Source: CAWEBF01 sp963807235
Lineage (GTDB): Bacteria; Acidobacteriota; Vicinamibacteria; Vicinamibacterales; UBA2999
Reading direction: 5' to 3'
Assembly (NCBI GenBank): GCA_963807235.1
Contig: CAWEBF010000038.1
Coordinates: 1-33,219 of the forward strand
Length of the DNA stretch: 33,219 nucleotides
A program made the translations under genes and the position numbers. Below are positions 7,405 to 16,471 of this stretch, piece by piece (the first letter of the stretch is position 1; each line of letters opens with the position of its first letter). Below the pieces are notes generated by a model. It ran no database searches. It saw only the letters and a program-made list of their open reading frames with translations, and had not been told where the DNA came from.

Positions 7405-7770
7405 ATGATCAAAGCCGTCAAATTCGTTTCCATCCCGGTGCGCGACCAGGACCGCGCGCTCGAGTTCTACACGAAGAAGCTCGGCATGCGCGTGATCACC
7501 GACAGCCCGTATGACGATACGCAGCGCTGGATCGAGCTCGGCTTTCCACGTGCCGAGACCAAAGTGGTGCTGTTCACGGCGTCCGAACACGAAAAGACCA
7601 TCGGCAGCGCGATGAACATCACGTTCATGGCTGATGACGTGATGGCCACGGCGTCGGAGCTCAAGGCAAAGGGCGTCGAGTTCGTCCAGGAAGCGCAGCA
7701 GGCCGATTGGGGCACCGCCGCGATCTTCAAGGACTCTGAGGGGAACCAGTTCGTGCTCTCGACTCCCTGA
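7405..7770 (+). CDS. VOC (glyoxalase/bleomycin-resistance-like) family protein
   Basis: This 121-residue single-module vicinal-oxygen-chelate protein is the usual length for a protomer that dimerises. GGAGG lies just upstream of ATG 7405. The N-terminal beta strand and helix read VKFVSIPVRDQDRALEFYTKKLGM, the family's first half-module. The second half contains NITFMADDVMATASELKAKGVEF, and the end reads AAIFKDSEGNQFVLSTP. The first metal-ligand position, often His in glyoxalase I and dioxygenases, is occupied by Ser/Ile here. It is therefore more like the non-glyoxalase members that bind or modify small molecules. Its substrate is unknown. It is probably cytoplasmic and cotranscribed with the preceding membrane protein. 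Confidence 0.9.
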   Translation: MIKAVKFVSIPVRDQDRALEFYTKKLGMRVITDSPYDDTQRWIELGFPRAETKVVLFTASEHEKTIGSAMNITFMADDVMATASELKAKGVEFVQEAQQADWGTAAIFKDSEGNQFVLSTP

Positions 7771-7789
7771 CGAAGAGCCCAAGCCAGAG

Positions 7790-7822
7790 GCGCTTGAAGC
7801 CAGGGATTGCGCTTCAACGCGC
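7790..7822. terminator. Hairpin between convergent genes (possible bidirectional terminator)
   Basis: TTGAAGC (7794-7800) pairs perfectly with GCTTCAA (7811-7817) across a 10-base loop, and the outer GCGC at 7790-7793 can pair with 7819-7822 past a one-base bulge. It lies between the stop codons of the VOC gene (+) and the cupin gene (-). There is no clear T-tract, so termination is only a possibility. Confidence 0.4.
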
Positions 7823-7842
7823 CTCCGTCTGATGCGGGTCGA

Positions 7843-8273
7843 TCAGGCGGGCGCCGTGAGCGGGCTGCCCTTGGGCACCAGCATGAACACCACCGCACGC
7901 GTCGGCCCATCGGTCCTCGCAGAACCGTTGGTGGTGTGAACGGCGCCAGACGGCTCGAAGAACGTGCCGCCCACAGGCAGGACCTTCTCCGGCTCGTTGT
8001 TGATGGCAAAACGCATCTGCCCCTCCACGACGTAGCCGAGGACGGGCCCCGGATGACGATGCCCCGGGCCTGAACTGCGCGAGCCTGGCGGGATGTTCAG
8101 TTCCACGAGCACCACCTCGAACCCTTCGAAGGGACCCGTCAACGCGTGTCTCGCCAGTTCGGCGGCAGGCCGTGGCGCGGGCGTTTGTGCGTCGATGCCG
8201 CTTGAAAGAAAGGAGCTGGAAGCAGCGAGGCCGCCGCGATTCCGAGGAATGTCCGACGATCCTGCATGGTCAT
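7843..8273 (-). CDS. Exported cupin-domain protein, paralogous to the cupin of the upstream anti-sigma factor (one frameshift)
   Basis: ATG 8273 has AAAGGAGA upstream and overlaps the DUF3179 stop codon by four bases, so it is translationally coupled. The N-terminus MTMQDRRTFLGIAAASLLPAPF has a twin-arginine-like RRTFLG and a hydrophobic core, pointing to export. One indel near 8190-8210 separates it from the main part, which starts AELARHALTGPFEGFEVV in another frame. The cupin shows motif 1 as GHRHPGPVLGYVVEGQ, with a His-x-His pair but Gly where Glu is usual. Motif 2 is FFEPSGAVHTTNG, matching the PxGxxHxxxN consensus. The domain is strikingly similar to the C-terminal cupin encoded at 9268-9600, including the ELARxALTGP lead-in. 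A metal-binding sensor, ligand-scavenging or decoy role is plausible but unproven. Confidence 0.82.
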
Positions 8274-9271
8274 GCTTCTCCTTTCAAGCGCGCGGTGAAG
8301 ACCCTGGTCCCCTGGTGGAACTGCGACCAGGCGAACCAGAACTGCGGCACGAGAATCACTTGTTTCAGTTGCGTGCCTTTCAGCGGCCCTTCGAGGCACA
8401 GCCCGTAGGCGTTCCATGTCGAGCGGGTTTCGAGATCGATCACCGAGCTGGCGTCGTCATTCGCCGGTCTGAAACGTGAGCGCCTTGCCCTTGGCGCGCG
8501 CGTCGAACGCGGTCGTCGTATCGGACGAGGGCTGATGGACGATGACAATCGGCAGTCCGCCGACGCGGTCGTTGACGACACGCGCGATGCGCAGCGCCGA
8601 GAACGGGTAGGCCACGGCGTCGCGACCGACTTCGAGTCCGGCCACCGTTTCCCGCGCCGGCAATCGCTTGTCGAGGGCGAGCGCGCCGTTCGGCGCCCCT
8701 TCGGGCCCCACCCGCGTGACGTCCTTGATGCGCCTGCTCCGACTGGGCATGCGCTCCGCGTATCCCGGCAACGGCTTGAGCACCATCGTGTGGGGATAGC
8801 CGCCTGCGCCACTCGGCCCAGGTGGTGCGAACCACCGGATAGAGCGTCAGGCGCGTGCCCTTGAGGGGACCGTCGATCGCTTCACCAGTGGCCTGCTGCC
8901 AGCTGGTGCCGGTCTCCGCGTCCTTCTGCACCTCGTTCGCGCCAACCATGCGGTCGTATTGGAAGTGCAGCGTCCGCCCCTTCACCTCGGCGCGAAAGAC
9001 GACGCCTGTATTGCAGACTCCGCACCAGGTCACCGAAATGGGACCGTCCGGCACCTGTGTCGGACACCGCGCCATGCTGCGCGAGGTCGGCCGCCGGGTA
9101 CGCTTTCGCCACGTTGCCGCTGGTGACGCCGAGCAGGATGTCGTCGTCCTGAAGGAAGGTGGCCTCCGATGCCGCCACGAACTCCGGCTGGTGGATGGCC
9201 GTGTACGGCATGGGTGCCGGCTGTGGCGTCTGCGCGAGAACCAGCGCTGCGATTGCGAACAGAAGCTTCAT
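8270..9271 (-). CDS. DUF3179 domain-containing exported protein (three frameshifts)
   Basis: ATG 9271, with GAGGAGAGAG upstream, begins MKLLFAIAALVLAQTPQPAP, a signal peptide, so the protein is exported. The body matches DUF3179. It has an N-terminal segment ILLGVTSGNVAKAYPAADL, then VTWCGVCNTGVVF with the family's CxxC, then SWQQATGEAIDGPLKG, TTWAEWRRR and a C-terminal half ending WFAWSQFHQGTRVF. Three indels (near 9065, 8800 and 8460) split it. All pieces line up in order, so one gene of about 333 codons is the best reading. The family has no established biochemical role that I know of; the conserved CxxC suggests metal, heme or thiol chemistry. Both ends overlap neighbours by four bases (ATGA), placing it firmly in the ECF sigma operon. 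Confidence 0.85.
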
Positions 9272-9817
9272 GGCTCTCTCCTCGTCAGCGGGCTGCCCGT
9301 GGGGACCACCAGGAATGCCACGATGCGCACGGGCGCATCGGCGCTCGCCGAGCCGAACGTCGTGTGAAGGGCGCCAAGAGGTTCGAAGAACGTACCGCCC
9401 GCCGGCACGACCTCGCCCGGCTCGTGGTTGATGGCGATCCGCATCTGCCCATCCACGACGTAGCCGAGGACGAAGCCGGGATGACGATGCTGCCGGGCCG
9501 ACACGCCGGGCCCGAAGTTCAGCTCCGTGAGCACCGCGTCGAACCCCTGCGAGCGGCCCCGTCAACGCGTATCTCGCCAGCTCGCCGGATGGCCGTGGCG
9601 CGGATGTCTGCGGCGTCGACCACCGGTTCCGTCCGCGTCGAGGCGACCCACACCGCGGCCAGCAGCAGCGCGGCGAGCGCCACGGGTGCGGGCACGCGAA
9701 TCGTGCCGGTGACCAACCAGCGCAGCCGCGACCCCGCGCCCGGCGGGGACGCAGATCCGGCGGCGCATCCGGCGCCGTCCATTCGCGCAGCAGTCGATTC
9801 AGCTCTCGGTCGTCCAT
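9268..9817 (-). CDS. Membrane anti-sigma factor with C-terminal cupin sensor domain (frameshifted)
   Basis: ATG 9817 (GAGGACC upstream) lies inside the end of the sigma-factor gene, a 19-base overlap typical of sigma/anti-sigma pairs. The N-terminus MDDRELNRLLREWTAPDAPPDL looks like a short cytoplasmic anti-sigma helix. In another frame there follows RLRWLVTGTIRVPAPVALAALLLAAVWVAS, a single membrane span. After two more indels (near 9600 and 9545) comes the cupin ELARYALTGP, then VLTELNFGPG, HRHPGFVLGYVVDGQ and FFEPLGALHTTFG. The cupin would therefore lie in the periplasm. ChrR of Rhodobacter shows that an anti-sigma factor can carry a cupin, but ChrR is soluble; this one appears membrane-anchored. 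The total is about 183 codons. The ligand is unknown. It probably binds and silences the upstream ECF sigma factor until it senses a signal. Confidence 0.78.
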
Positions 9818-10330
9818 ACGGTCCTCACGTGGTGGTCGGTTGCCCGCTCCGCAGCGGCGCCAGCGATGCGGCGCAGGTTCTCGCGTGCGCGGTGCAGCCG
9901 CGACTTGACCGTGCCGACGTCCGCGTCGACGGCTCGCGCGATCTCGGCGAGCGTCAGGCCTTCGTACTCGGCGAGGATCACCACCTCGCGTTGGAGCGGC
10001 CGCAGCGCACGCACGGCCCGGCCGACCATGTCGCCGACCTCGCCGCGCTCGAGGTCGACGGGCTCCGCGACAACCGCCTCGTCGTCGAGCGGCTCGAACC
10101 GATGTTCTGCCCGCCAGCGCTTGAGCGCGAGGTTCCGGGCGATCCCCAGCAGGAAGGCGCGCAGCGTCCCGCGAGCCGGGATCGAACCGGTCCGGATGTC
10201 GCAGAAGCCCCACGAACACGTCCTGGGTGATGTCCTCCGCCGCGGCCGCCGAGCCGGACATGCGCCAGGCGAACCGGTAGACGGCATCCTTGTGCTGGTC
10301 GAAGGCGGCCTGGAACTCAGCGTCGGTCAC
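9799..10330 (-). CDS. RNA polymerase ECF sigma factor (one frameshift)
   Basis: This is an alternative sigma-70 factor of the extracytoplasmic-function type, which directs RNA polymerase to stress or envelope promoters. The start GTG 10330 gives MTDAEFQAAFDQHKDAVYRFAWRMSG. Region 2 follows with AAEDITQDVFVGLLRH, the conserved core-binding helix. A single indel in a GGG run near 10170-10180 shifts the frame. Reading then resumes as GTLRAFLLGIARNLALKRWR, a linker, and region 4 LRPLQREVVILAEYEGLTLAEIARAVDADVGTVKSRLHRARENLRR, with the recognition helix around VGTVKSRLHRAR. It is about 176 codons in all. It is the first gene of the operon with the anti-sigma factor, DUF3179 and cupin. ECF operons are often autoregulated. 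No strong ribosome-binding site is seen; TAATAG 15-20 bases upstream could be a -10 element. Confidence 0.9.
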
Positions 10331-10423
10331 GTGGCTCGTTGACTATTACCGGACGACCGCCCGGAGGATACGGGCCCGCGCCCGGCGTGGCGCTCCGGGG
10401 CGCGGCGGCCGCCCCGGCACAGT

Positions 10424-11578
10424 TCAACCGCGCAGCGGCGGACGCTCGAACCAGCGCTGGAGCCGGCTCGCGCCAAAATGCACCTTCTCCGCGACCAGCG
10501 CTTCCGATGGCGCCTGGAAGGTGCCAGTGGGCTTGGGACCGCTCAGGAAGTCCACGTCAACGCGCCCCACCTGGCCATGGCCGAACTCCAGGTAACAGGC
10601 GCCCTGCCCTTTGTAGGCTTCTGGAGCGGGCCCGCCCCGCAGCTGGGAGACGATCGCCGCCGCCACGACTTTTGCCGCGCCTTCGGCGAAGACGCCCGCC
10701 TTGGGAGTGCCCACGCCGTTCACATCGCCCACCGCGTAGACACCCGGAAACTTCGTTTCGAGCGTCTGCTTGTTCACCGGCACCCAGTCATGAGGATGCG
10801 CGGCCAGCCCCGACTCGACGACGACCTGCGGCACGCGATGCACCGGAATGCCGAGAAAGAGGGCGTACGGCAACTCGGAGTCGTCGCTCAGTACGGCGAC
10901 CTTGCGCCCCGGGTCCAGGGCCTTCACGAGCCGGTCTTTCACGAAGCTGATGCCGCGCTCTTTGAAGGCGGCGAGGATGGCCTGCGATGTGTCGGGCGAC
11001 GGAGGGATCGGTGTGCCGAACGGCATCACCAGAGTGATGTCCGTCGCGTCACGCCGGCCGCGCGCCGTAAGGAAGTCGTGCAACAGCAGTGCGGTTTCGC
11101 TTGGCGCAGGCGGACACTTGAATGACTTGCCACAGACGCCGACGATGACCGGCCCACTCTCGAAGCTGGGGAGCACATCGCGGAGCGCGAAGGCGCCTTC
11201 GACCGTGTAGAACTCGCTGCCACCGTCAACCAGTCCGGGTGTGGCGGCGAGATCGTAGTCGGCACCCAGCGCGACCACGAGCACGTCGGCGTCGAAGGTT
11301 CCTGCGTCGGTCACGGTCCGCCGACCCGCCGGGTCGATCGACCGCACGATCGTCTGGACAAAGCGTACGCCGGGCTTGACGATGTCCCGGTACGAATGAC
11401 GGACCGCAGCCGGCTGCTGCCGTCCGAACATCACGTCGAGTTTCGAGAAGCCGAAGACGAACGCGTCGCCTTTGTCAACCAGCACGATGTCGATGGCGTC
11501 GCCGAACGCGTCCGAAAGAATTGTCGTCAGCTCGAGGCCGCCGAACCCCGCCCCGAGAACGACCACTCGTGTCTTCAT
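10424..11578 (-). CDS. FAD-dependent oxidoreductase, sulfide:quinone oxidoreductase-like
   Basis: This 384-residue flavoprotein of the SQR/FCSD-like family has start ATG 11578 directly after GGGAGGAAGG. The N-terminal Rossmann motif VVVLGAGFGGLE binds FAD; a second dinucleotide region lies around VIVGVCGKSFKCPPAPSE. The latter carries a Cys-x5-Cys arrangement (GVCGKSFKCP) in the place where SQR and flavocytochrome c sulfide dehydrogenase relatives have a reactive cysteine. The C-terminal FAD motif is GVYAVGDVNGVGTPKAGVFAEG. Family members move electrons from sulfide or other donors to quinone or cytochrome c. Whether sulfide is the substrate here is uncertain, because the third active-site cysteine of true SQR is not obvious. 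One further cysteine, in QGACYLEFG near the C-terminus, could serve. It is probably monocistronic. Confidence 0.85.
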   Translation of the reverse strand: MKTRVVVLGAGFGGLELTTILSDAFGDAIDIVLVDKGDAFVFGFSKLDVMFGRQQPAAVRHSYRDIVKPGVRFVQTIVRSIDPAGRRTVTDAGTFDADVLVVALGADYDLAATPGLVDGGSEFYTVEGAFALRDVLPSFESGPVIVGVCGKSFKCPPAPSETALLLHDFLTARGRRDATDITLVMPFGTPIPPSPDTSQAILAAFKERGISFVKDRLVKALDPGRKVAVLSDDSELPYALFLGIPVHRVPQVVVESGLAAHPHDWVPVNKQTLETKFPGVYAVGDVNGVGTPKAGVFAEGAAKVVAAAIVSQLRGGPAPEAYKGQGACYLEFGHGQVGRVDVDFLSGPKPTGTFQAPSEALVAEKVHFGASRLQRWFERPPLRG

Positions 11579-11643
11579 CCTTCCTCCCACTCGATGTGCA
11601 CACCACTCCGTGGCGTGATTAGTATGACGTTCTGGTCACAAGA

Positions 11644-11666
11644 GGCTGCCGTATAGGATGGCAGCC
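11644..11666. repeat. Inverted repeat in divergent intergenic region
   Basis: GGCTGCC (11644-11650) and GGCAGCC (11660-11666) flank GTATAGGAT. The gap between the divergent flavoprotein (-) and amidohydrolase (+) genes is 180 bases, and TATAGG inside the loop could serve as a -10 element on the + strand. A regulator-binding site is possible; there is no direct proof. Confidence 0.35.
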
Positions 11667-11758
11667 GACTGCACGCCACCTCAGCCGACTCGATTCAGGT
11701 CGTTGCGTCATCCCTGCTCCTCATACCTTATGCTTCTGCCGCGAGAGGAGGGCGACGC

Positions 11759-13298
11759 ATGTGCAGGATGTGCAAGCAAGGCAAACGGATTGACCATACG
11801 GGTTCACAGCGCAGCTCACGCCGCGATTTCCTGAAGGTCTCGGCGGCCACGGGGGCTGCCGCGGCGGGAATGAATCTGTTCACCGCACGTCCCGCCGCAG
11901 CACAGGACGATGAGGGCCCCGCGGGACACCGGCCGGCGGGGGCGGCGCTACGTCATTCGCGGCGGCCACGTCATGTCGATGGACCCGACGGTCGGCGACT
12001 TCGTCGAGGCGACGTGCTGGTCGAGGGCAAGAAGATCGTCGCCGTCGGGCCGAACCTGCGCGCCTCCGGTGCCGGCGTGATCGACGCCCGCGGCCGCATC
12101 GTCATGCCCGGTTTCGTCGATACGCATCATCACCAGTTCGAGACGGCGCTGCGCAGCTTCCTCGCCGACGGGCTGCTGTTCAACGACGGCAAGCCGCACG
12201 GCGCGATCAACTACTTCGAGTACATCCTCGGCAAGTTCGCTCCGGTGTATCGGCCGTGGGACGTCTACATCAACGAGCTGTTCGGCTCGCTCAGCCAGAT
12301 CGACGCGGGCGTCACGACGGTGCACGACATCTCGCAGATCCATCACTCGCCCGAGCACTCCGACGCCGCGATCAAGGGCATCGCCGACTCGGGGCGCCGC
12401 GCCGTCTTCGGCTATTTCGAGAGCGCCGGCGCCGTTGCCGGCAACCAGTATCCGACCGACGCGCGCCGCATCAAGGAACAGTACTTCTCCTCCGACGACC
12501 AGCTCATGACGATGATCATGGGCGGCGAGATCTACCTGCCGGGCTTCGAGGCGGCCTGGGCCATCGGGCGCGAGCTCGGGATTCCCGATCGCGGCGCACA
12601 TCGTCGGCAGCTTCGGCATGGGCCCGACCTTCGACGCCCTCGCCGCGGCCAACCAGTTCGGCGCCGACAACCTGTTCATCCACATGACCGGGATGTCCGA
12701 CATGAGCTGGCAGAAGGTGAAGGACGCCGGCGCCGGCGTCTCGCTCGCCGTCCCGATCGAGATGAACATGCGCCACGGCATGCCGCCGATCCTCAAGACG
12801 CTCGCGATGGGCATCCAGCCCTCGCTGAGCGTGGACGTGGAGTGCACGCTGACGGCGGACATGTTCACCCAGATGCGCACCACCATGGCGCTGCAGCGCG
12901 CGTTCGTGAACCAGATGGCGCTCGAAACGGGGAACCCGCCCGACCTGCCGGAGCTGCTCACCACGCGCGACGTCCTGCGCTTCGCCACCGTGGAGGGCGC
13001 GAAGGACCTGAAGCTCGATCACAAGATCGGGACGCTGACGCCGGGCAAGGAGGCCGACATCATCCTGCTCGACGCCGAGGCGATCAACGTCGCGCCGCTC
13101 AACGTCGTGCCGGGAGCCGTCGTGTCGCTGATGGAGCGCTCCAACGTCGAGACCGTGATCGTCGCGGGCAAGGTGCTCAAGTGGAAAGGGCGTCTGCTCG
13201 GCGTCAATCTGCGCCGGCTGCGTCGGCAGCTGGAGGAGTCGCGCGACTACCTGTTCGAGGCGGCAGGCATCCAGCAGGATCTGTTCAGGCCGAACTGA
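11759..13298 (+). CDS. Tat-exported amidohydrolase, chlorohydrolase/TRZ-like (frameshifted)
   Basis: ATG 11759 follows GAGAGGAGG. The N-terminus has an unusual CRMC pair and then a textbook twin-arginine signal, SRRDFLKVSAATGAAAAGM, so a folded metalloenzyme is exported. The amidohydrolase barrel follows: RYVIRGGHVMSMD, VIDARGRIVMPGFVDTHHHQFE with the HxH metal motif, TTVHDISQIHHSPEHSDAA, AAHIVGSFGMG (third His), HMTGMSD (fourth His), then SLSVDVECTLTADMFTQMR. The end is GTLTPGKEADIILLD, typical of the composite beta domain. The closest group I know is the AtzA/TrzA/SAH-deaminase-type hydrolases, which deaminate or dechlorinate ring compounds. Indels near 11940, 12010 and 12595 (an extra C in CCC) break the frame; about 513 codons in total. 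It converges on the TonB receptor gene. Confidence 0.88.
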
Positions 13299-13377
13299 TC
13301 GCTGACTCCGACGATGCCGATTCCCGCCCCGATGCGTGACGCTCAGATTAGGGCTGAAGGCTGGGCAGGCCGGCACC

Positions 13378-16190
13378 CTAGTGTCTCAGAAACCGCTTCG
13401 TCAGCTCGACGCCCCACTGGCGCGGCCTGGCCGAGCCACGAGATGCCGTTCGGGTTGATGCTTTCCGCCAGATAGTCCTTGTTCGTCAGGTTCCTGGACC
13501 AGAGCGAGACCTCCCAGCCACCGGGCGCCGTCACGCCGCCTCTCAGGTTCAGCAGGTTGATGGGATCGCGCAGACGCGAAGTTCTCAGGATCGAACGCCG
13601 TGCGACCGAGGCGCTCGTAGTCGAATCGCGCGAAGCCCTGCCATCCCTCGAGCACCGGCCGCGAATAGCTGATGCCGGCGTTGATGGTCGACTCCGGGTT
13701 GAACGGCAGCTTCTTGCCGGTGATGTCGATGCCGCCGGTCCCGAGCCACGAGCTCCTCAGGATCTCGGTATCGAGCAGCCCGACCGCGAAATCGAGCTGC
13801 AGCCCGCTGCACCGGCAGCCACGACGACGTCGGCTTCGAAGCCGCCGGACCTCGCCTCGTCGATATTCCGGATGATCTGGGCGTTGAACGGCGCCACGAA
13901 GAAGAACGTGAACGCATCGTCGATGCGCGTATAGAAGCCGGAGGCGTTGAACGTCGCCGCGCCGCCCGAGCAGATTCGACTTGAAGCCAAACTCGACGCC
14001 GCGCGTGTCTTCCTGGTCCCAGGAATCCCGCACACCTTCCGGCATGCCCGGCACGCCAGCGGATCGGAGCGCCGCGACGCCGGCGGCGACGCCACTGAGG
14101 TTGAACCCGCCGCTCCGGAACCCCTGCGCATAGACGCCGTAGACCGCGAGCGCGTCCGTCGGCTTCCAGCGAATCGTCGCTTTCGGCTGCCACGCATCGA
14201 ACGCCGCCTCGCGCACGTCGCCCTCGCGACCGCTCGGGAAGGGGAACACCGGCAGGACAGCTCTGCGGCGCCATGATGTTGAGCTTGCCGATTGTCCCGG
14301 TCGTAGCGGAGCGCAAACGACAGCTTCGACGCGCTCGTTCAGGTCGAAGTTCGTCTGGCCGAAGGCCGCATACGCGTTGTTGTCGTTGCGGTCGAAGTTG
14401 TACGAGAGCGCGGCCGGATTCTGGTTCGGGTTGGCGAGGTTCGCCGCGCAGACCGCCGGCGGCAGCGGACCGGACAGGCACGCCGGCGGCACCGCCCCGG
14501 GTTGGCACGGTGAAAGACCGGCGCGACCGCCGCGACGAACCGCTCGTTCCAGGGGCGGTCGGGTTGACGCCGCCGATGTTCGGGTCCGTCTCCTGCACGA
14601 CGTCTCCGCCGCCGAGATCGCGATTGACCGAGATCATGACGTCGAGATCGGTCGCGACGAAGTAGCCACCCAGGATCCAGCGCAGCCGCTGCTTGTCGGG
14701 AGACGTGAGGCGGACCTCCTGGCTCCAGGCGTCATGGAAGCGATTCTGGCCGGTGGTGGCGTTGATCGTGGCGAGCGGTCCGAAGAGCGCCGGCGGCAGG
14801 ACCAGCGCGTCGTCGCGCGTGCCCGCGGTCGGGTCCGCGGAGGACTGCAGGAACGGGAAGTAGGGGAAGGTCTCGAGCGTCCGACCAGATCGAGCTTGTC
14901 GAACGAGGTGACCGAGGTGACCGTGCCGATCGCGGTCTGCCAGTCGATCTTCCGGAAATCGACGTGACCTCCCGATCGTCGACGCCGGGAATGTTGCCCT
15001 GGATCTGGACGCTGGTGTTGTTCGGATCGCCGACGAGCGTGGCAATCGACGGAGGCAGGCCAGGAAGCACCGGCGCCGTGCCGTTGCTCCTGCCGCCGAA
15101 GTTCGCGGCGAGCACCCGGCAGGCCGCCGACCGGCGGAGGCATCACGAAGTTCGGCGCATTCGAGACGAACTGGGACTGCAGCGCTTCGGTGTTCGAATA
15201 GGAGAACCTGAAGTCCCCGCTCACCGCAGGATCCGGCCGCCACAGCAGCCTGCCGCGGAACGGATCGGTCCGTATACGAGTCCGCCTTCCGGCTGAGCGT
15301 GATGTTCTCCCGCCAGCCGTCGGCATCCTTAAACGACACGGCCGCGCGGCCCAGCAGCACGTTCGGGCACGAGGGCGCCGCTGACGGACCCGATGAAGGA
15401 CTTGTTCTCGCCGTTGCCGAAGCCCGCCCGCGCGAACCCTTCGAGCGCATTGGTCGGCTGCCGCGTCGTGATGTTGATGGCGCCGCCGCTGGCGTTGCGT
15501 CCGTACAGGGCGCCTTGCGGGCCCTTCAGGACCTCCACCTGCTCGATGTCGAACAGCTCTTCGGAGAAGCCCAAGCCGGTCGTCTGGAGGACGCCGTCCA
15601 CGACGACGGCGACGTCGGTTCGGAGTTGCGGACCTGCGACAGCCCGCGGACGTTGACGAAGGCGAACCCGATGTTCTGGGTCTCGACCAGCGTGATCTGC
15701 GGCGCCATGCCGACGTAGTCCCGCATGCTCGTGATGCCCGCCTGCTCGATCATCCCGGCGTCGAACGCATCGACGGTGGCGGGGACGTCCTGCAATCGCT
15801 CGGCGCGTCGCAGGGCGGTCACGACGATCTGCTCCTGGAGCTCGACGCTCAGGGTGAAGTCGACGACCATGTCGCCGCGACCAGCTCGACGCTTCGCATC
15901 TCGGTCCTGAATCCAGCCAGGACGGCGCGCACCTCATAGCGCCCGCTGGCAGCGCGGTGAGCCGGTATCGGCCTTCCGCATCGGTCACGCGCCGTGCGCT
16001 CGGCGCCCGTCGCCGCGTCGGTGACCGTCACCGTCACGCCGGGCACAAGCGAGCCCGTCGAGTCCCGTACGGCACCGGCAATCGTCGCGGCGCCCTGCGC
16101 GGACAGTGGAGTCCCGGTCCGTGCGATCGCTGCAACCAGGAGAACAACCAACACGATGGGGACGAGTGAACGGCGACGCGTCTCGATCAT
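13378..16190 (-). pseudogene. TonB-dependent receptor with CarboxypepD-regulatory-like N-terminus, multiply frameshifted
   Basis: ATG 16190 follows GGAGGTG. The signal peptide (SLVPIVLVVLLVAAIA) is followed by a carboxypeptidase-regulatory-like Ig domain: TIAGAVRDSTGSLVPGVTVTVTD, then GRYRLTALPAG. The plug comes next, reading ERLQDVPATVDAFDAGMIEQ, NVRGLSQ, GLGFSEELFDIEQVEVLKGPQGALYGRNASGGAINI. The YGRNASGGAINI plug is the type seen in proteobacterial receptors such as those of sphingomonads, unlike the Oar-type receptor at 28785. The barrel continues to LTKRFLRH and a stop at 13378. Length is about 937 codons. Some ten indels fragment it into all three minus frames. It is convergent with the amidohydrolase gene, and the two may share a substrate route, but that is only a guess. 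Confidence 0.85.
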
Positions 16191-16256
16191 CACAACACCT
16201 CCGCCACGAGTGGGGGCGCTCGAAGCTGTTGTAAGGACGGAAATCCCTCCCTTGAC

Positions 16257-16291
16257 CGGCGCTAGTCTAGCGCCGATGTCGAGTCCGTTAA
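16257..16291 (-). promoter_or_regulatory. Putative promoter with 9-bp-arm palindrome for the TonB receptor gene
   Basis: CGGCGCTAG-T-CTAGCGCCG (16257-16275) is a perfect palindrome with 9-base arms. On the minus strand, TAGACT at its centre (16269-16264) lies 16 bases after TTAACG (16291-16286). These fit a -10 and -35 pair 74 bases or more before the receptor start at 16190. A palindrome over a -10 box is typical of a repressor operator. This is inferred from sequence only. Confidence 0.42.
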
Positions 16292-16471
16292 CGGCGAGTG
16301 CATGGGCTTGGAACGAACCGAAGAGCTGCTGACGAGTCGTTCGGGATCGCGACGTTGAACGGGGGTCGGTCCTGCCCGGAATTTCGCGCCTGCCTACCAA
16401 CGCGGGCCGCCGCCGCCGATAAGCTCCCTAACCGAGCTCCAACGGGGTTGAGGCTTCGGAAGGAGGCCGCA

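Noticed and set aside
11644..11666. Intrinsic terminator between the flavoprotein and amidohydrolase genes
   Set aside because: The genes diverge here, the stem is only 7 bp with a 9-base loop, and there is no T-tract, so it is listed only as an inverted repeat.
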